Source: Cephalopachus bancanus (taxonomy: Eukaryota; Chordata; Mammalia; Primates; Tarsiidae). From it: a DNA stretch of 64,000 nucleotides. Below the pieces are notes generated by a model. That model ran no database searches and had not been told where the DNA came from. It saw nothing but the letters and a program-made list of their open reading frames with translations. Positions 1-11,269 of this stretch are shown piece after piece. How positions within the stretch are numbered: the stretch's first letter is position 1; each line of letters opens with the position of its first letter. Location of the stretch: NCBI GenBank assembly GCA_027257055.1, contig JAPVLO010002627.1:18591-82590 (forward strand), written 5' to 3'. The position numbers and the translations under genes were made by a program.

Positions 1-408
1 ATTTAAACTCACTACAAGTTAGCAGACAAAATTTGGAAAAGAACAAAACTATCTGACAATTAAATTCACTTTGTAAACCTAAGGAAAAATAAAATGGTCA
101 AAAGTTCTGCATGCAAAAACATTTTTAAAAATTTATTTCACCACTTTACAAACAAGATTATATCCTATAGAATATTAATTGCCAAACTCCAGAAACTTAA
201 CTCAGGACTAGGAATACCAAACTCCCAATTATAGAAAGCCTCTGAAGTTCTTAGAAACTGAAACATTTAAAAAAAGGGGAAAAAAAAAACTCCAAAATAA
301 GCACCAGCCCAAGAAAAAGTAAACAAATTGGCAGCTGCCACTAAAAGCAAAACTCCAGTCACCCAGAAGAGGCCTAATAAGGATAAACCTACTAAGGGGA
401 ATGGTATC

Positions 409-459
409 AGCTACTATGAATGTGGTCAATCTGGGCACCTACAACATAATTGTTCTTAA
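409..459 (+). pseudogene. ERV gag nucleocapsid zinc-knuckle relic
   Basis: The frame starting at 409 shows a C-x2-C-x4-H-x4-C box in which the first Cys (412-414) has become Tyr. The second Cys (421), His (436) and last Cys (451) are kept, and a stop follows at 457. In a live retrovirus this box binds genomic RNA during packaging. The lost Cys and the stop show it is non-functional. Confidence 0.6.
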
Positions 460-619
460 TAACCTAAGCCCCCAGGACCTTGTCCAATATCTGGACTAAA
501 AAGCCACTGAAAAATGGTGCAGCCTCTCCTGAAGGTGGGAGAACACCTAGCTCGGTAATGGTGGCTGTTGACTGAAAGGGAAGGGGCATGGCCCAACACA
601 ACACTCTGTATGCCATCCA

Positions 620-790
620 CTCAGAAAATCCTTGGGTCTATATAAATATGACTGGGGTCCAAATTAATTTCTTAATTAATACTGAGGCTAAGTTTCTAGC
701 CCTTGTACTCATACTGAACTTCTTTCTCCTAAAACCTGCTCTCTAGTGGGAGTTAAAGGTGTTCCAAAACTAAATGTTTCACCTAACAGT
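620..790 (+). pseudogene. ERV protease relic
   Basis: Downstream of the zinc knuckle the translation gives a hydrophobic strand and a degenerate D-T/S-G motif in which the catalytic Asp reads Asn and the Gly reads Glu (NTEA). Its place directly after gag fits the usual gag-pro order. It is catalytically dead and identified only by motif and position. Confidence 0.45.
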
Positions 791-1681
791 GACTAAAAGG
801 TAAATTCAAATTACAACTGTAAAAGGTTATCTATAAATAAATAAAAAGGAAAACAAAAAGCAAAGGAAAAATATAAAAAGGTTGTTGGTATACAAATAAG
901 GTTTTAGTTAAAAAAAGAAAAAAGAAATATAAAAAAAATTTTTATCTAAAAAAAATCTTATATGGTACATTTCTGTCCTATAATAAAGTAAATAGTTATG
1001 AAAATTTTTTAAAAGGGGGTAAAAAACCCCAAAAATAAAATGGTATAAACACGCCAAAAATAATATTAAAAAGTTTCTAAAAAATATACATACAAAAAAA
1101 TTCTATAAACAATCTAGGCATTGTTTATATAATAAAGTCTTTCTGAATGCAAGGCTTCAACATTTTTTAATTTCTCTTCAAATTTTATATAAAGTTTACC
1201 TAAGTACCTAGTTCAAATTATAGTCTAAAACAATCTGTCAGGCTACCATTACAGTCCAGAAATACAAAAGCTGGTACAGAAATTAAAGTTTATCATTTAA
1301 GTTATGTTAATAACTTCAGACCTTGTAACTTTTGTACAAAAAGGTAGTCAGCCGCTGCCTACAATTGTCAAAATGTAGGCCTGACTTTATTCCTTTTATT
1401 AAGCTAGAATCCAGTAATTTCATGCCCACATAATGGTCATGCAAAAAATTCCAGCCAGTGCCTGCAAACAATGCCACTGGTGAAACAAATATGAACACCT
1501 CAAGTAAAACAGAGAAAAATTTTTGATCTCTGACTAGGCAGAACTGCGCCCATTATCAGTTCTAAAGAAATTACAGAAGACAGACTTTCACCCCTCAATA
1601 CCCCAAATAATTATGAGATTGAAAAATCTTCTAAAGAACAAATAATTAAGTCAGAATAACTAACACAAACTAAACATAAAT

Positions 1682-1815
1682 AAATTTCCTATAGGTAGGT
1701 TTTAAAAAACGTCCAAACATTTCTACTGCAGGCCAAGTGGCAACCTATTCCACCCCTTGGCAAATCCAGAGAAAACTCCATCAGATATAAAAACTAGGAC
1801 AGTACAATCTTTAAA
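1682..1815 (+). repeat. ERV-derived dispersed module, copy A
   Basis: Contains the run GCAGGCCAAGTGGCA and a following CTCCATCAGAT that recur in the same order at about 60.48-60.6 kb (+) and about 6.9-7.1 kb (-). Here it lies inside the ERV relic, about 900 bases downstream of the protease remnant, so the module most likely derives from ERV pol, env or the 3' region. The exact part is not recognised. Confidence 0.5.
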
Positions 1816-3034
1816 TTTACAAATTAACATAATAATCACTAGAAATCCTTTAAAAACATGTGTAAACTAAACATAGGTATTTGGTATTGCATCACTCAGA
1901 ATCCAAGTCCCTGAAATGGAATTTGTTAAACCTTTGAGATTGTTTAATGGTAGGCCTTCTTCCTACACCTCTGAAGGAAAGGGAAGCCACAAACCTAAAT
2001 ACACATAAAAAAAGTGTTGTCTATTTGGGACAAATTCTAATCACAGTTTATAAACTTATTTCCCTAGACACTTCTTGGACCAGAAAAAGCTCAAACATCC
2101 CAGGGGAGTAAGTGTTTCTAAAAATTGAAAAAAGAAAAAACCCAACCAACAACTCAAAACTAAGCTGGCCTTCCAGGACTGGAAGTGCACCACAGATTCA
2201 GCAACACCCTTTAAACTAACCTTCTGGAAAGTCAAAATTTCTCAAGCCCTGCTCTAAAAACTTAAGAATTCTCCAGCCCTGCTTCAGTCACACACTGGAG
2301 ACTGACTGATCAATGCATGGCAAAAGATTAAGGATTCAGCTTAAAAACTCAAAGGACATTACTGATAAGCCATTGTTTTGCTTTGCCAACCTTTATATTT
2401 ACTAAACTGTTTGTCATTTTAATTACTGTAAAACTAACTTTATTTACTGTAGAATTAACAAAGTTGTTTCCATTAAACATGTTAAAAAAGGATTTCACTA
2501 GCATTCCCGGTTCTTTCTTATAATAAGAAATGTTCTTGTGCTTTTATGTATTTCTGCCTAATTTGGGTGTTTATCACTTCCCTCACACACCCAGCATGTA
2601 TGTGTAAAGAAACTATCTGGTCAGACGTAAGAACTTTCCATTATTATTCATCCCAGTCAGACGTTTGTTCTGGTGGCCAACAAAACCTGTTTGGTATTGG
2701 GCATCTGCTTATGCAACTAATCTTCTCAATGTACTAAAAGGCTATTTTAAACATACAAAAAGGTTGCATATGCCCAGCTCCCAACATTATAAAATGGCAC
2801 ATGTACCATAGGAATAATCCAGCCAGGATTTTTCCTTCTACCTAACGCAAGGGGGAATGAACTAGGCATCCCCCTTTATGAAAGCCTCAAAACCCGAGAT
2901 GCTTGATCCCTCAATCAAGTTCCTAATATAAAAGGAACCCAGGTTTTAAAAAATAACAAATAGCCACCCCAGAAAATTGTAAATACTTATTCACTTAAAA
3001 TGAATAAGATTTAATTACCATCACTCTGTGCAAT

Positions 3035-3487
3035 TGTTGCGGGAAAACAGAGAGATCATGACACCAAGGCTATCTTAGGAAGTAACCGTTTATTAATGCT
3101 GGTGCAACTCAGCGGGCTAATGCTCCAAGGCTGAGCAACTGGGAAAAAGAGGAGAGGGGTTTTATCTCTTAGTGTTGCTAAGGGAGGGGGTCAGGTTTTA
3201 TGGCTATACATTTTTCTTTGGAATTTACAAGGTGGTATTTAGCAAAACCTGATTTTCAAAGAACAAATTGTCTCCAGGGTATACATGACAAGCAGGGGTT
3301 GTAAACTGATAACTTCACAAAGAAAGGATGCGGGGATGAGGTTGTGAATGGATTACTATCTTGCATTTCCAAGAAAGTGACCTTTCACTATTTGGTTTTC
3401 TCAAGCCCCATGTCTAGCAGGTCTGGAACTTGCCAGTTGATTTTTAAAAGGAATGATTTTAACTGTTTTCAGCCCCTCTCTGCTACA
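3035..3487 (-). mobile_element. Solo LTR with perfect 4-bp TSD
   Basis: A 453-bp block bounded by TG...CA termini and flanked by identical CAAT at 3031-3034 and 3488-3491. On the minus strand it starts TGTAGCAGAGAGG, carries an AATAAA poly(A) signal near 3090 and ends CCCGCAACA. A 4-bp duplication is typical of gammaretrovirus-like (class-I) ERVs. No internal sequence is attached, so it is a solo LTR formed by LTR-LTR recombination. The family name is not recognised. Confidence 0.75.
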
Positions 3488-3491
3488 CAAT

Positions 3492-4044
3492 TACTCCATA
3501 ATTAAAGTAATTTGATTCATTCCATATGCTGAAAGTGTCATTGAACAGCCATTCACAGAAGAAGCAAAAGAAGTGATAATTAACTTAAAGAATAGCTCAG
3601 GGCAGCTCTACGCAGACAAGTTCACTGTTAGTTATTCCTAAAATACCTAGAGTGAGGTAAGTGTAGACAGAAAATCCTCAGAGAATTTTAAAACAAAAAT
3701 AATGATAAAAATAAGCAAAATCGTAGAATTTTCTTTTCCTCTTCAAAACAAGGTCCCTAAAAGCTCATGAATTTCTGAGCGGTTTAAATGATTGTGCTTG
3801 CCATCATCACAACCTAACCATAAATTTGTGTCATGGGCAAAACAAACAGAACTTGAAAAAAATTAACCATTTAAATATTGGTTTGGGCTAATTACTGTGG
3901 GGGATTAGACCCCACTTGGGGGCTAGAAGGTATGGCACAAAATATACTAGTGTAAAAAGAGCACTCAGACTTTTTTAGAGACAAACCAAAAAGAAACTTA
4001 GGAGTTGTAAAACCCAAATCTGGAAGAAGTCTTGGGAAATACAC

Positions 4045-4047
<3 letters not shown>
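3492..4047. other. No recognisable feature
   Basis: AT-rich sequence with short stop-filled frames. I see no SINE, LINE, LTR or exon signature. Confidence 0.4.

Positions 4048-4095
<48 letters not shown>
4048..4095. repeat. (AC)n microsatellite
   Basis: A pure CA dinucleotide run of about 24 units. The poly-Val/Cys frames on the other strand are artefacts of the run. Alternating purine-pyrimidine tracts of this kind can adopt Z-DNA and are usually polymorphic in length. Confidence 0.95.
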
Positions 4096-4099
<4 letters not shown>

Positions 4100-5403
4100 G
4101 CATAAGCATACACAAAGGCCACAGAGATGAAGAGTTACCTGTATTTACCTGAAGCATTGTTTTATAAAGTAGTTAAGTGATGAGTTCCCCAGCCAGAAAA
4201 TATGGAGAGTTAGCTAAAAAATTCTGGAATCCCAATAGAGCATTAATGAGACATGCTAGGGCACATCATAGGCTATAGACAGAAGTGGCTGAATGGGTTT
4301 TCCTAAGATCACAGGTCCAGAGAGGGAGAGTACTGAGGCTAGAACTTTTACCTCCTCAGAAGGTGCTCTCAGAGGCAAATTTTATTGAACAAAACAGATG
4401 GAATCCAATGGCATTTGAGGAAAGAACCAGGCAAACCCTAATATGCCCTTCACACTAAATGGCCAAATGAATCAAAATACATAGGCTATAGAAGCTCTGC
4501 TGGGCTTTAGGAATAACTGAGAATAGTTCCTGACAATCCTGCTTCTAAGGAAAACATCCACTGAGGCAACAGCCTTCCATTAAATTCAGAGAAAAACCTG
4601 AGCTTGTGAAGTGTATCCTTTCACATCTATGTACTGGACATGTGGGACACTTGGGGCAGCTTGCAGTTGGAGAGAGAGCAAAAGGCATCACATTCTCTGC
4701 CCTTTCCTGAACTTTATTTAGAGGCAGTCTTAAAATTTCCACCTTTGTCAATGCATCCCATGGATCCTATGAAAGATGATAAGAGTAAGATCTCCTTTCA
4801 GGGGCAGCTGCCTTGGCAGTCCACACTGGCAGAACTGCCCTGCGAACAGAGCCCTTCCAGGGTGGCCCTGCCCACGTCTTCATCAGTACACTGGTAAGAA
4901 AGCTAGAGGGTCTAAACGCTTCCTTCAAACACTGAGAAGGAGGAGGTGGGGAGATTTGCCTGAGATCACAGATCTAGCTGGTGCCAGCCAAAGCTGGGTC
5001 TGAAATTCCTGACTCAAGTCTACCTAGACCATGCAGTTGTCACTGGACAATTACTAATACAACCTATGGTGTGAGTGCCTCTCTATTAATCAAAGCATTA
5101 TGTGTCCCTTCTTTTGTGACATTTTCATGTGTACTTTGAAAATCTAGTTTAATGCATTTAATTAAGCTTGTCTCAGAAAAATCTAACTTGCCTCATAAAA
5201 AATTCCTTAAGAAATTATTTTCCTTTCTTGGTCTCATTTGAAAATATTAAAAGGGGCATGATGTCAAACTATCACTCAAGGGATAAGACTTATACCCTCA
5301 GAGGATTCTTATTTACAAATTAAATTATCTGTATATTATTAAAGGTATTCCCAGAATATAATGAAAAAGATTATAATAATAATCTATATCTTGATAAAAA
5401 AAG
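4096..5403. other. Mostly unassigned; possible MIR fragment near 4900-5030
   Basis: No gene or young repeat recognised. At about 4920-5020 the order GAGGTGGGGAGATTTGCCT, then ATCACAGATCTAGCTGG, then a GGGTCTGAAATTCCTGACTCAA-like stretch resembles the central part of a MIR on the minus strand. The rest shows no signature. Confidence 0.35.
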
Positions 5404-5413
5404 AAAAAGATGT

Positions 5414-5527
5414 AGGCTGAAGCAGAAGGATCGCCGGAGCCCCAGCAGGTCGAGGCTGCAGCGGCCAGGAGCAGCCACTGCACTCCAGTCTGGGCGACAC
5501 TGAGACTCCAACTCAAAAAAAAAAAAA
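5414..5527 (+). mobile_element. 5'-truncated Alu (right arm only)
   Basis: Starts within the right monomer (GGCTGAAGCAGAAGG), continues through the CACTGCACTCCAGTCTGGG core and ends CCAACTC plus poly(A). The 10-bp TSD AAAAAGATGT lies at 5404-5413 and 5523-5532, which shows insertion by target-primed reverse transcription already truncated. Confidence 0.85.
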
Positions 5528-5625
5528 GATGTGTAAATTGTATAATCTCACAATGAGCAGAGTCATATAATTTCATAGATAAATATGATTATAGGAATTG
5601 TAGGAATTAACCTAACAACAATCTG

Positions 5626-5685
5626 TATGACCCCCCCAAAAAACCAGAATTTATTTATTAAAAGTATGTATTTATAGCCATTGCC
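5626..5685. mobile_element. Mariner terminal fragment
   Basis: TA at 5626-5627 followed by TGACCCCCCCAAAAAACC and a TTTATTTATTAAAAGTATGTATTTA stretch matches the outer 55 bases of the mariner copies at 15.9 and 25.1 kb. It may be the detached end of the copy at 6.1-6.6 kb or a separate truncated copy. Confidence 0.5.
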
Positions 5686-5820
5686 TTGCTAAGATATGGT
5701 GTGACCATGTGTTCTTTGAGCTATGTTTCTTGACTCTGGCCCCCTTCCCTACCATCACCCCTTTTTCTCTCTAATTTACTTTAAAATAAATGATATTTTC
5801 TTTTCTTTTCTTTTCTTTCC

Positions 5821-6108
5821 TTTTTTTTGAGTTGGAGTGTCACTCTGTTGTCCAGGCCATAGTGCAGTGGCATGCTCACGGCCACTCCAGCATCAACCTG
5901 CTGGGATCCAGTGATCCTTCCACCTCAGCCTTCCAAGTAGCCAGAACTACATGCACATGCTACCATGTCCAGCTAATTTTTTATTTATTGTAGAGATGAG
6001 ATCTTGCCAAGTTACCCAGGCTGGTCTCCAACCCACGGGCTCAGGCAATCCATTTGCCTTGGCCTCCCAAAGTGCTGGGATTACCAGCTGAGCCACTGAG
6101 CCCCGGCC
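5821..6108 (-). mobile_element. Alu (dimeric)
   Basis: Reads poly(T), GAGTTGGAGTGTCACTCTG, right arm, ATTTATTGTAGAGATGAG linker and left arm ending CCCCGGCC. It is moderately diverged. ATATTTTCT occurs just before and just after, giving an approximate TSD. It sits immediately beside mariner copy 1. Confidence 0.9.
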
Positions 6109-6127
6109 ATAAACTATATTTTCTAAT

Positions 6128-6628
6128 CTAAAAAAATTTGTGTACTTATTTTTATATGTTTAAACTTCAGTCACCTTCAAAGTACTCTTAGTTTGATGCA
6201 TTACACCTATCAAGACACTTTTTCCATTGCTCAAAACAGTTTTTGAACTCATAAATTTTGATGCCTTTTAGTGTTTCTGTCATTTTCTGTTTCACCTGGG
6301 GGAACAAAAAAAAAGTTGCTTAAGGTGAGATGGAGTAAATAGGGAGAGTGGAGCATGGGATCATGCCAGTTTGGTCAAAAACTGCTGAACAATCAGCACA
6401 GTGTGGGCAGGTGTGCTCATAAATCACCCATATGAAATGGGCAAATGTGTTGAAAGAATCTCCGAGAAAAATATTCACTGAAGCCAAATGCAGTCTCTCA
6501 CAACAACACTAGCTGGCACACTGATGCTGATGGGTTCTTAGAACATTTACCTAGCAGGGAAATCCTGTGCTAAAAGGAGCCTGCCTTCCAAAATATAATT
6601 TGGGGGGGGTGGTTTGTGGGTCCTCTCG
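6128..6628 (-). mobile_element. Mariner element, copy 1 (non-autonomous)
   Basis: Matches the other four copies over most of its length: CTTCAGTCACCTTCAAAGTA, GCAATGCTTTTTCCA-type and TTTTAGTG-TTCTGTCATTT stretches, which are the reverse complement of a mariner transposase C-terminus, then TCAAAAACTGCTGAACA and CATAAATCACCCAT. It ends GGGTCCTCTCG followed by the TA target at 6629-6630. The proximal end is missing or displaced to 5628. It cannot encode transposase. Confidence 0.75.
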
Positions 6629-6739
6629 TACATAAGGAAACAGATGCCTGGAGAGGTTGCCTGCTTGCCAAAGGGTGATGGGGTCTGTCTGTGTCCTGAA
6701 AGTCACAAAGGGCTGATTAGGTTAACTTGGGGATTTGGG

Positions 6740-7195
6740 CCTGGAGGGGTTTTTCCTGCAAGAGATCCGTCAGACATTTTCAATTTAAAAGTTCTTTGAT
6801 TAAAATATCATCTATTATCATTTCTATGGCTTCCACCAGTCAAGGGGTGATCTTTGATCTTCTGCCTTGACAGGGAACCTGAAAGTTTCCTAGAGATTAT
6901 TACACTTAACCATGAATTGAAAAGTTGGGCTGTCCTGGTCTTGCATCTGATGGAGATTTGTGGAGGGGGTGGGATAGGCTGCCAACTTGGCCTGCAGTAG
7001 AATGTCTGAATGTTTCCTAAAACATGCCATTTGGAAATTTATCTATGTCTAACCTGTGCTAGATTCAAAGTGTGTCAGGGATAAAGTCTAAGCAAAAATG
7101 ACTATGCTGAGGCAAAATGACTACGCTAAACTAAGTTTATTCTAGGTTTTTATAGGTACCTCCTTTCACAGACATGTTGCCATCCAGACTTCATT
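6740..7195 (-). repeat. ERV-derived dispersed module, copy B
   Basis: The reverse complement aligns with 60.0-60.7 kb: AAAGGAGGTACCTA, AACCTAGAATAAACTTA, GCTTAGACTTTA-CCCTGACA, GATAAATTTCC, CAGGCCAAG-TGGCAGCCT, CTCCATCAGATGCAAGA and CCATAGAAATGATAATAGA, all in the same order. About 85 bases are extra here before the last block. Function and family are not recognised. Confidence 0.55.
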
Positions 7196-7264
7196 GTTTC
7201 ATTTATAGAGCACAGGAAGAGTATATTTAGCATAATACATAAAGGCCCTAGAATTTTTGGAATG

Positions 7265-8364
7265 GTAAATGAACAATGAATTTAACTTAAAGTCATTAGC
7301 TGCATTATCTGCTAACAAGAGAGTCTGCCTTGAAGATTTGAAGCCAGGCATTGGCTTCACCTCTCTAGCTACAAAAAATCTTAGATAGCATCTTCCATAG
7401 AAGGCTGCTTCATCTACACTGAGACTCTGTTGTCAATGACCTTCTTAACTAGATCTTCTAGATAACTTGCCACAGCTTCTATATCATCACTTGCTGCTTC
7501 ACCTTGCACTCATAGGTCATAGAGACAGCTTCTTTCCATAAACCTCATGAACTAACATTTATTAGCTTCCAATTTTTCTTCTGCAGCTTCTTCACCTCTC
7601 TCAGTCTTCATGGAATTGAAGAGAGTTAGGGTCTTGCTTTGAATTAGACTTTGGCTTAAGGGAATGTTGTGGCTGGTTTGATCTTCTATCCAGACTACTA
7701 AAACTTTCTCCCTATCAGCTATCAGGCCATTTCTCTTTCTCATAATTTATGTGTTCAGCAGAGTAGCACTTTTAATATCTTTCAAGATATTTTCCTTTGC
7801 ATTTACAACATGACTAACTTTTTGGCACAAGAGGCCTACCTTTCTTTTGGCCTATCTTGGCTTTTGACGTGCCTTCCTCACTAAGCTTAATCACTTCTAG
7901 CTTTTCATTTAAAGTGAGAGACATGCGACCCTGTTTTGCACTTGAACACTTAGAGGCCACTATAGGGTCACTAATCAGCCTAATTTTGATATTTTTGCAT
8001 CTTCAGAATAGGGAGGCCCAAGGAGAGGGAGAAAGACATGAAACAGTGATCAGTGGAGCAGTCAGAACACACACAGCATTTATTGATTAAGTTCACCATC
8101 TTACATGGGAGATACTTGTGGTGCACCAAACAATTACAATAGCATCATCAAAGATCACTGATTACAGATCACTTTAACAGACATAATAATAAGAAGAAAA
8201 CGTTTGAAATATTGCAAGAATTGCCAAAATGTGACACAGACCATGAAGTGAGCACATGCTGTTGGAAAAATGGCATCAATACAGGTGTTCGTGCAGAGTT
8301 GCCACAAACCTTTAATATGTAAAGAATACAACATTTGGAAGCACAATAAAGTGAAGTGTGCCTG
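7265..8364 (-). mobile_element. Tigger1-like (pogo superfamily) DNA transposon, truncated
   Basis: The right end CACAATAAAGTGAAGTGTGCCTG followed by TA matches the Tigger terminal inverted repeat. On the minus strand at 7552-7743 the N-terminal DNA-binding part of Tigger transposase is readable ([20 protein letters not shown], then SIQSK-like and [13 protein letters not shown]). Sequence toward 7265 continues the transposase body in broken frames, and the left terminus is missing. This is an old immobile mammalian relic. Confidence 0.8.
7552..7743 (-). pseudogene. Tigger1 transposase remnant (N-terminal helix-turn-helix part)
   Basis: An open stretch of 63 codons with the CENP-B-type helix-turn-helix region of Tigger1 transposase. 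In its family this domain binds the transposon ends. The catalytic DDE region downstream is fragmented, so the protein is dead. Confidence 0.75.
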
Positions 8365-8439
8365 TATTGTATAAATATAACATACATACTTAAACAGAGA
8401 CTTAATATAAAAAAAGAAGAAATGTCTCAATAACTTTTA

Positions 8440-8592
8440 AATACTGATTATATATTGAAATGAAATTTTATTGGGCTAAATATAAACTTAAAAATAACTT
8501 TATTTGTTTCTTTTAACTTTTCAAATGTGGCTACTGGTAAATTTAAGGCAATCTATGTGGCTTACATTATATATCTATTGGGCAACACTTTA
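8440..8592 (+). mobile_element. MER5A-like hAT fragment
   Basis: TCAAATGTGGCTACTGG, a TTTAAATT-rich middle and the ending ATCTATTGGGCAACAC resemble the terminal part of the MER5A (hAT-Charlie) non-autonomous DNA transposon. It is heavily diverged, so this is a tentative call. Confidence 0.4.
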
Positions 8593-10409
8593 TGTTGGCA
8601 AAAGGCTTTAATGAAGTGGAAGATGGTGGAGATTTTTAAAGAGAAGATTTAGAAATCCAGAAAGGAAATGATATGGTCACTTGTGTGCATACATATATGT
8701 ACATTTTAGGACAAGGTCTGTAAGAATTATTTAAAGTACAGATGTGCAGAATATCTTTCTATTAAATACACATTAAGAGTCCGCGCCTACTTTAAAACGT
8801 CAAAAAAATAAAAAACTTATTAAGAATATAGTGAATATATCTTGTTAATACAATAGTTATTGACTGCCTAAAATTGTGCTTGGCATTGACGTTCATATAC
8901 TTCATCCTTCTCCTTACATCTCATAGGCCAGAATTAGGTCATTAATCATGACAAATGATAATGGGATTATCCCATAGACTTGGGGGGGAAAGTTCACCTT
9001 TCTTGAAATCAAGTCATCTCACTTTAAATGAAATCTGAGCTTTCAAGTAGGCAATAAAGGTGGCAATTACTGTATGCCACAGTGTCCAGGTTAAAAGATA
9101 CTTCATAGTATTCAACAGTATAGACATCCTACATTAACTTAGAACAATCATTTAGAAAAAAAATCACTGGAGTCTTTCACACTTGAGGTTCCCAAAAGCT
9201 TCAACTGCAGACAATAATTTTAGACTCACTGGAATAGGATCTTAACAATATGCACCTCATCTAGACTTAGAGAAGGCAAAAAGTTGGTTTCAGACATAAA
9301 AGATACACATAGCCTATATAGCCCTTTTCTCTCTCTTTTTTTTAATGCTAAGAAAATCGGTATCCTGTAGCACTTACTTTTTATTATTAGAAGGGGGAAA
9401 ATAGTGGGGAGCTCAAGACTTTTCTAAAAGATAAGCTTTTCTTAGATGGAGTATACTTATGGTTACACTTGTGAGGACACACAAACCACCACAAAGTAAT
9501 GTCTTTCTCTGGTAACTGACTCAATTATGTTGTCCCTTTCAGCATGTAAAATACAGATTTTTATTATTAAACTCTTGCAGCAGATGTATTACCCCATCTT
9601 TGTAAGGTTTCTAAGAGGGCATTGTTGCAAAAATCTTTCTTGCCCAAGAATGAGGTACATTTAGTAATAGGTGGATGTAGACAAAATTTATACTAACCTT
9701 ACACATTTAATTCATCAAAACTAATAATATTAATTCATTCAGAAATGAGATTAACCTTGGGCACCCCTTGCAGCCATAATCTGTGACTGATACCTCCATG
9801 ATGTCAGCAGCACAGGCGGTCAGCAGAGCCGAGCTGAGTCTGCAGCATGCCTGTGGCCAATTGCAATAGGAAACCACCCAGCAGCTCCTGTCTTTGGCTA
9901 AAGAATCTTGGAGTGAAAAAAAAGAGATTGCTTGTCTCTCTGAACACATTGAATGTTATATTTTAGTAGTCAAACCAATTATTTATATTTAATACCAACA
10001 GGGCAGAGTCACACAATTTTTCTAAACAACATTTGCTGAAAATTAGCACATGTGAAGAGCCCATCCAGACTTACAAAATGATGGTTGCTGCAGTTGACAA
10101 TTTCTGACCATGAAAGTCAGGCATTGGCATTGTTTAATGCAGCCGACCAGGTTGGTGACTGGTGTCACTCTGAATTATGAAGGTCACCCACTTGTTCCTT
10201 CTCTTGCTTCCTTCTCTTTCTCAGTGTGCAATGTGTTAACACTCATACCTACTTTACTCCAGTCTTTTCTCAACCTTTATGAAATCTATAATGATTTACT
10301 GAGCACCTACTACAAGTGAGATGCTCTCCTGGAACTGGGCATATACAAATTCCTAGAGAATGGTGAAGTCTCCCACAGAGTTCTTTCCTATTGAGAAGTG
10401 TCATCTGCA
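8593..10409. other. No recognisable feature
   Basis: AT-rich, presumably old or unique DNA. Short frames carry no recognisable domain and there are no SINE or LTR signatures. Confidence 0.4.
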
Positions 10410-10645
10410 CGGAAAAGAGCACACAGACCACTGGAGTCAGGAGATCCAGGTCTAGCTCCAGCTGAAATGAGAGCTAGCTAAGTGACCTCAAACACATTAT
10501 TTAGCTTCGCTGTGCCTCCTTCATTTCCTCTGTACCATGAAGATATCAACCTAAGTGCTTATAGCATTGTTGTGAGAATTAACTGGAAAAAAAGTACAGT
10601 TAGTGCAATGCCTGGATAACTGTTATTATTCCATAAATAATGCTG
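10410..10645 (+). mobile_element. MIR
   Basis: Shows the MIR order: CACTGGAGTCAGGAGATCCAGGT, a GTGACCTCAAACACATTATTTAGCTT stretch (consensus TGGGCAAGTTACTTAACC), CTTCATTTCCTCTGTACC, GCATTGTTGTGAGAATTAA and a GTGCAATGCCTGG end. An ancient tRNA-derived SINE. Confidence 0.7.
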
Positions 10646-10862
10646 CTTTTATTATTATATAGAGTACTCAGGAAAGTACTAGTGTGAGGTAGATACTCAA
10701 GATATATCCATTCCTTTTTCCCTCATTGTTTAGGACAATCCTTTCTTCCCTGGCAGCCTTAGGGAGTGGTGAAGTGGGGGTAAATATTCTCTCTCTTGTG
10801 CCCACTTCCTCCCTGGTGAAGCTTCTCCCCATACACTTCTGTGTCTTCTGTTTAAATCATAA

Positions 10863-11149
10863 TTTTTTTTTGAGTTGGGGTCTTGCTCTGTAACCCAGAC
10901 TGGAGGGCAGTGGCATGCTCACAGCTACTGTAGCCTTGACCTGCTGGGCTCAGGTGATCCTTCTGCCTTAACCTTCCAAGTAGCTGGAACTACAGGTTTG
11001 CCCCACCAAGCCCAGCTAATTTTTTTATTTATTGTAGAGATGAGGTCTAGCCATGTTGCCCAGGTTGGACTCAAACCATGGGGTCAGGCAATCCTCTTGC
11101 CTCCACTTCCCAAATTGCTGGGATTATAGGCATGAGCCACCACACCTGT
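10863..11149 (-). mobile_element. Alu (dimeric, diverged)
   Basis: Poly(T), GAGTTGGGGTCTTGCTCTG, right arm, TTATTTATTGTAGAGATGAGG linker, then left arm ending GGGATTATAGGCATGAGCCACCACACC. The GC-rich 5' end is lost. Confidence 0.9.
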
Positions 11150-11269
11150 AATTAGGGGGAAAAAGTCTAAAAGTTCTCCAGGCTTAAAAATGTGAGTTGA
11201 AACATTTATAAAGCAACTACTATGTAAACTGAAAAAAAAGATATTGACTCTAAAACTACTATAGCAGGG

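Larger units (their letters stand above)
300..3000 (+). mobile_element. Decayed class-I (gammaretrovirus-like) ERV internal region
   Basis: Relic of a retroviral internal region with no long open frame. Near 412-455 a degenerate CCHC zinc knuckle can be read, followed by a second Cys-rich motif (PGPCPIS...GLKSH) at about 470-515, a pairing seen in class-I ERV nucleocapsids. A degenerate aspartic protease motif (FLINTEA, family norm FLVDTGA) lies near 665-690. From about 800 to 3000 the sequence is A-rich and full of stops; I cannot assign pol or env there with confidence. A module at 1682-1815 recurs at 6.8-7.2 kb and 60.0-60.7 kb. The boundaries are approximate and no flanking LTR pair was recognised. 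Confidence 0.6.

Noticed and set aside
3892..4157. Poly Val-Cys frames
   Set aside because: Translation of the (CA)n microsatellite.
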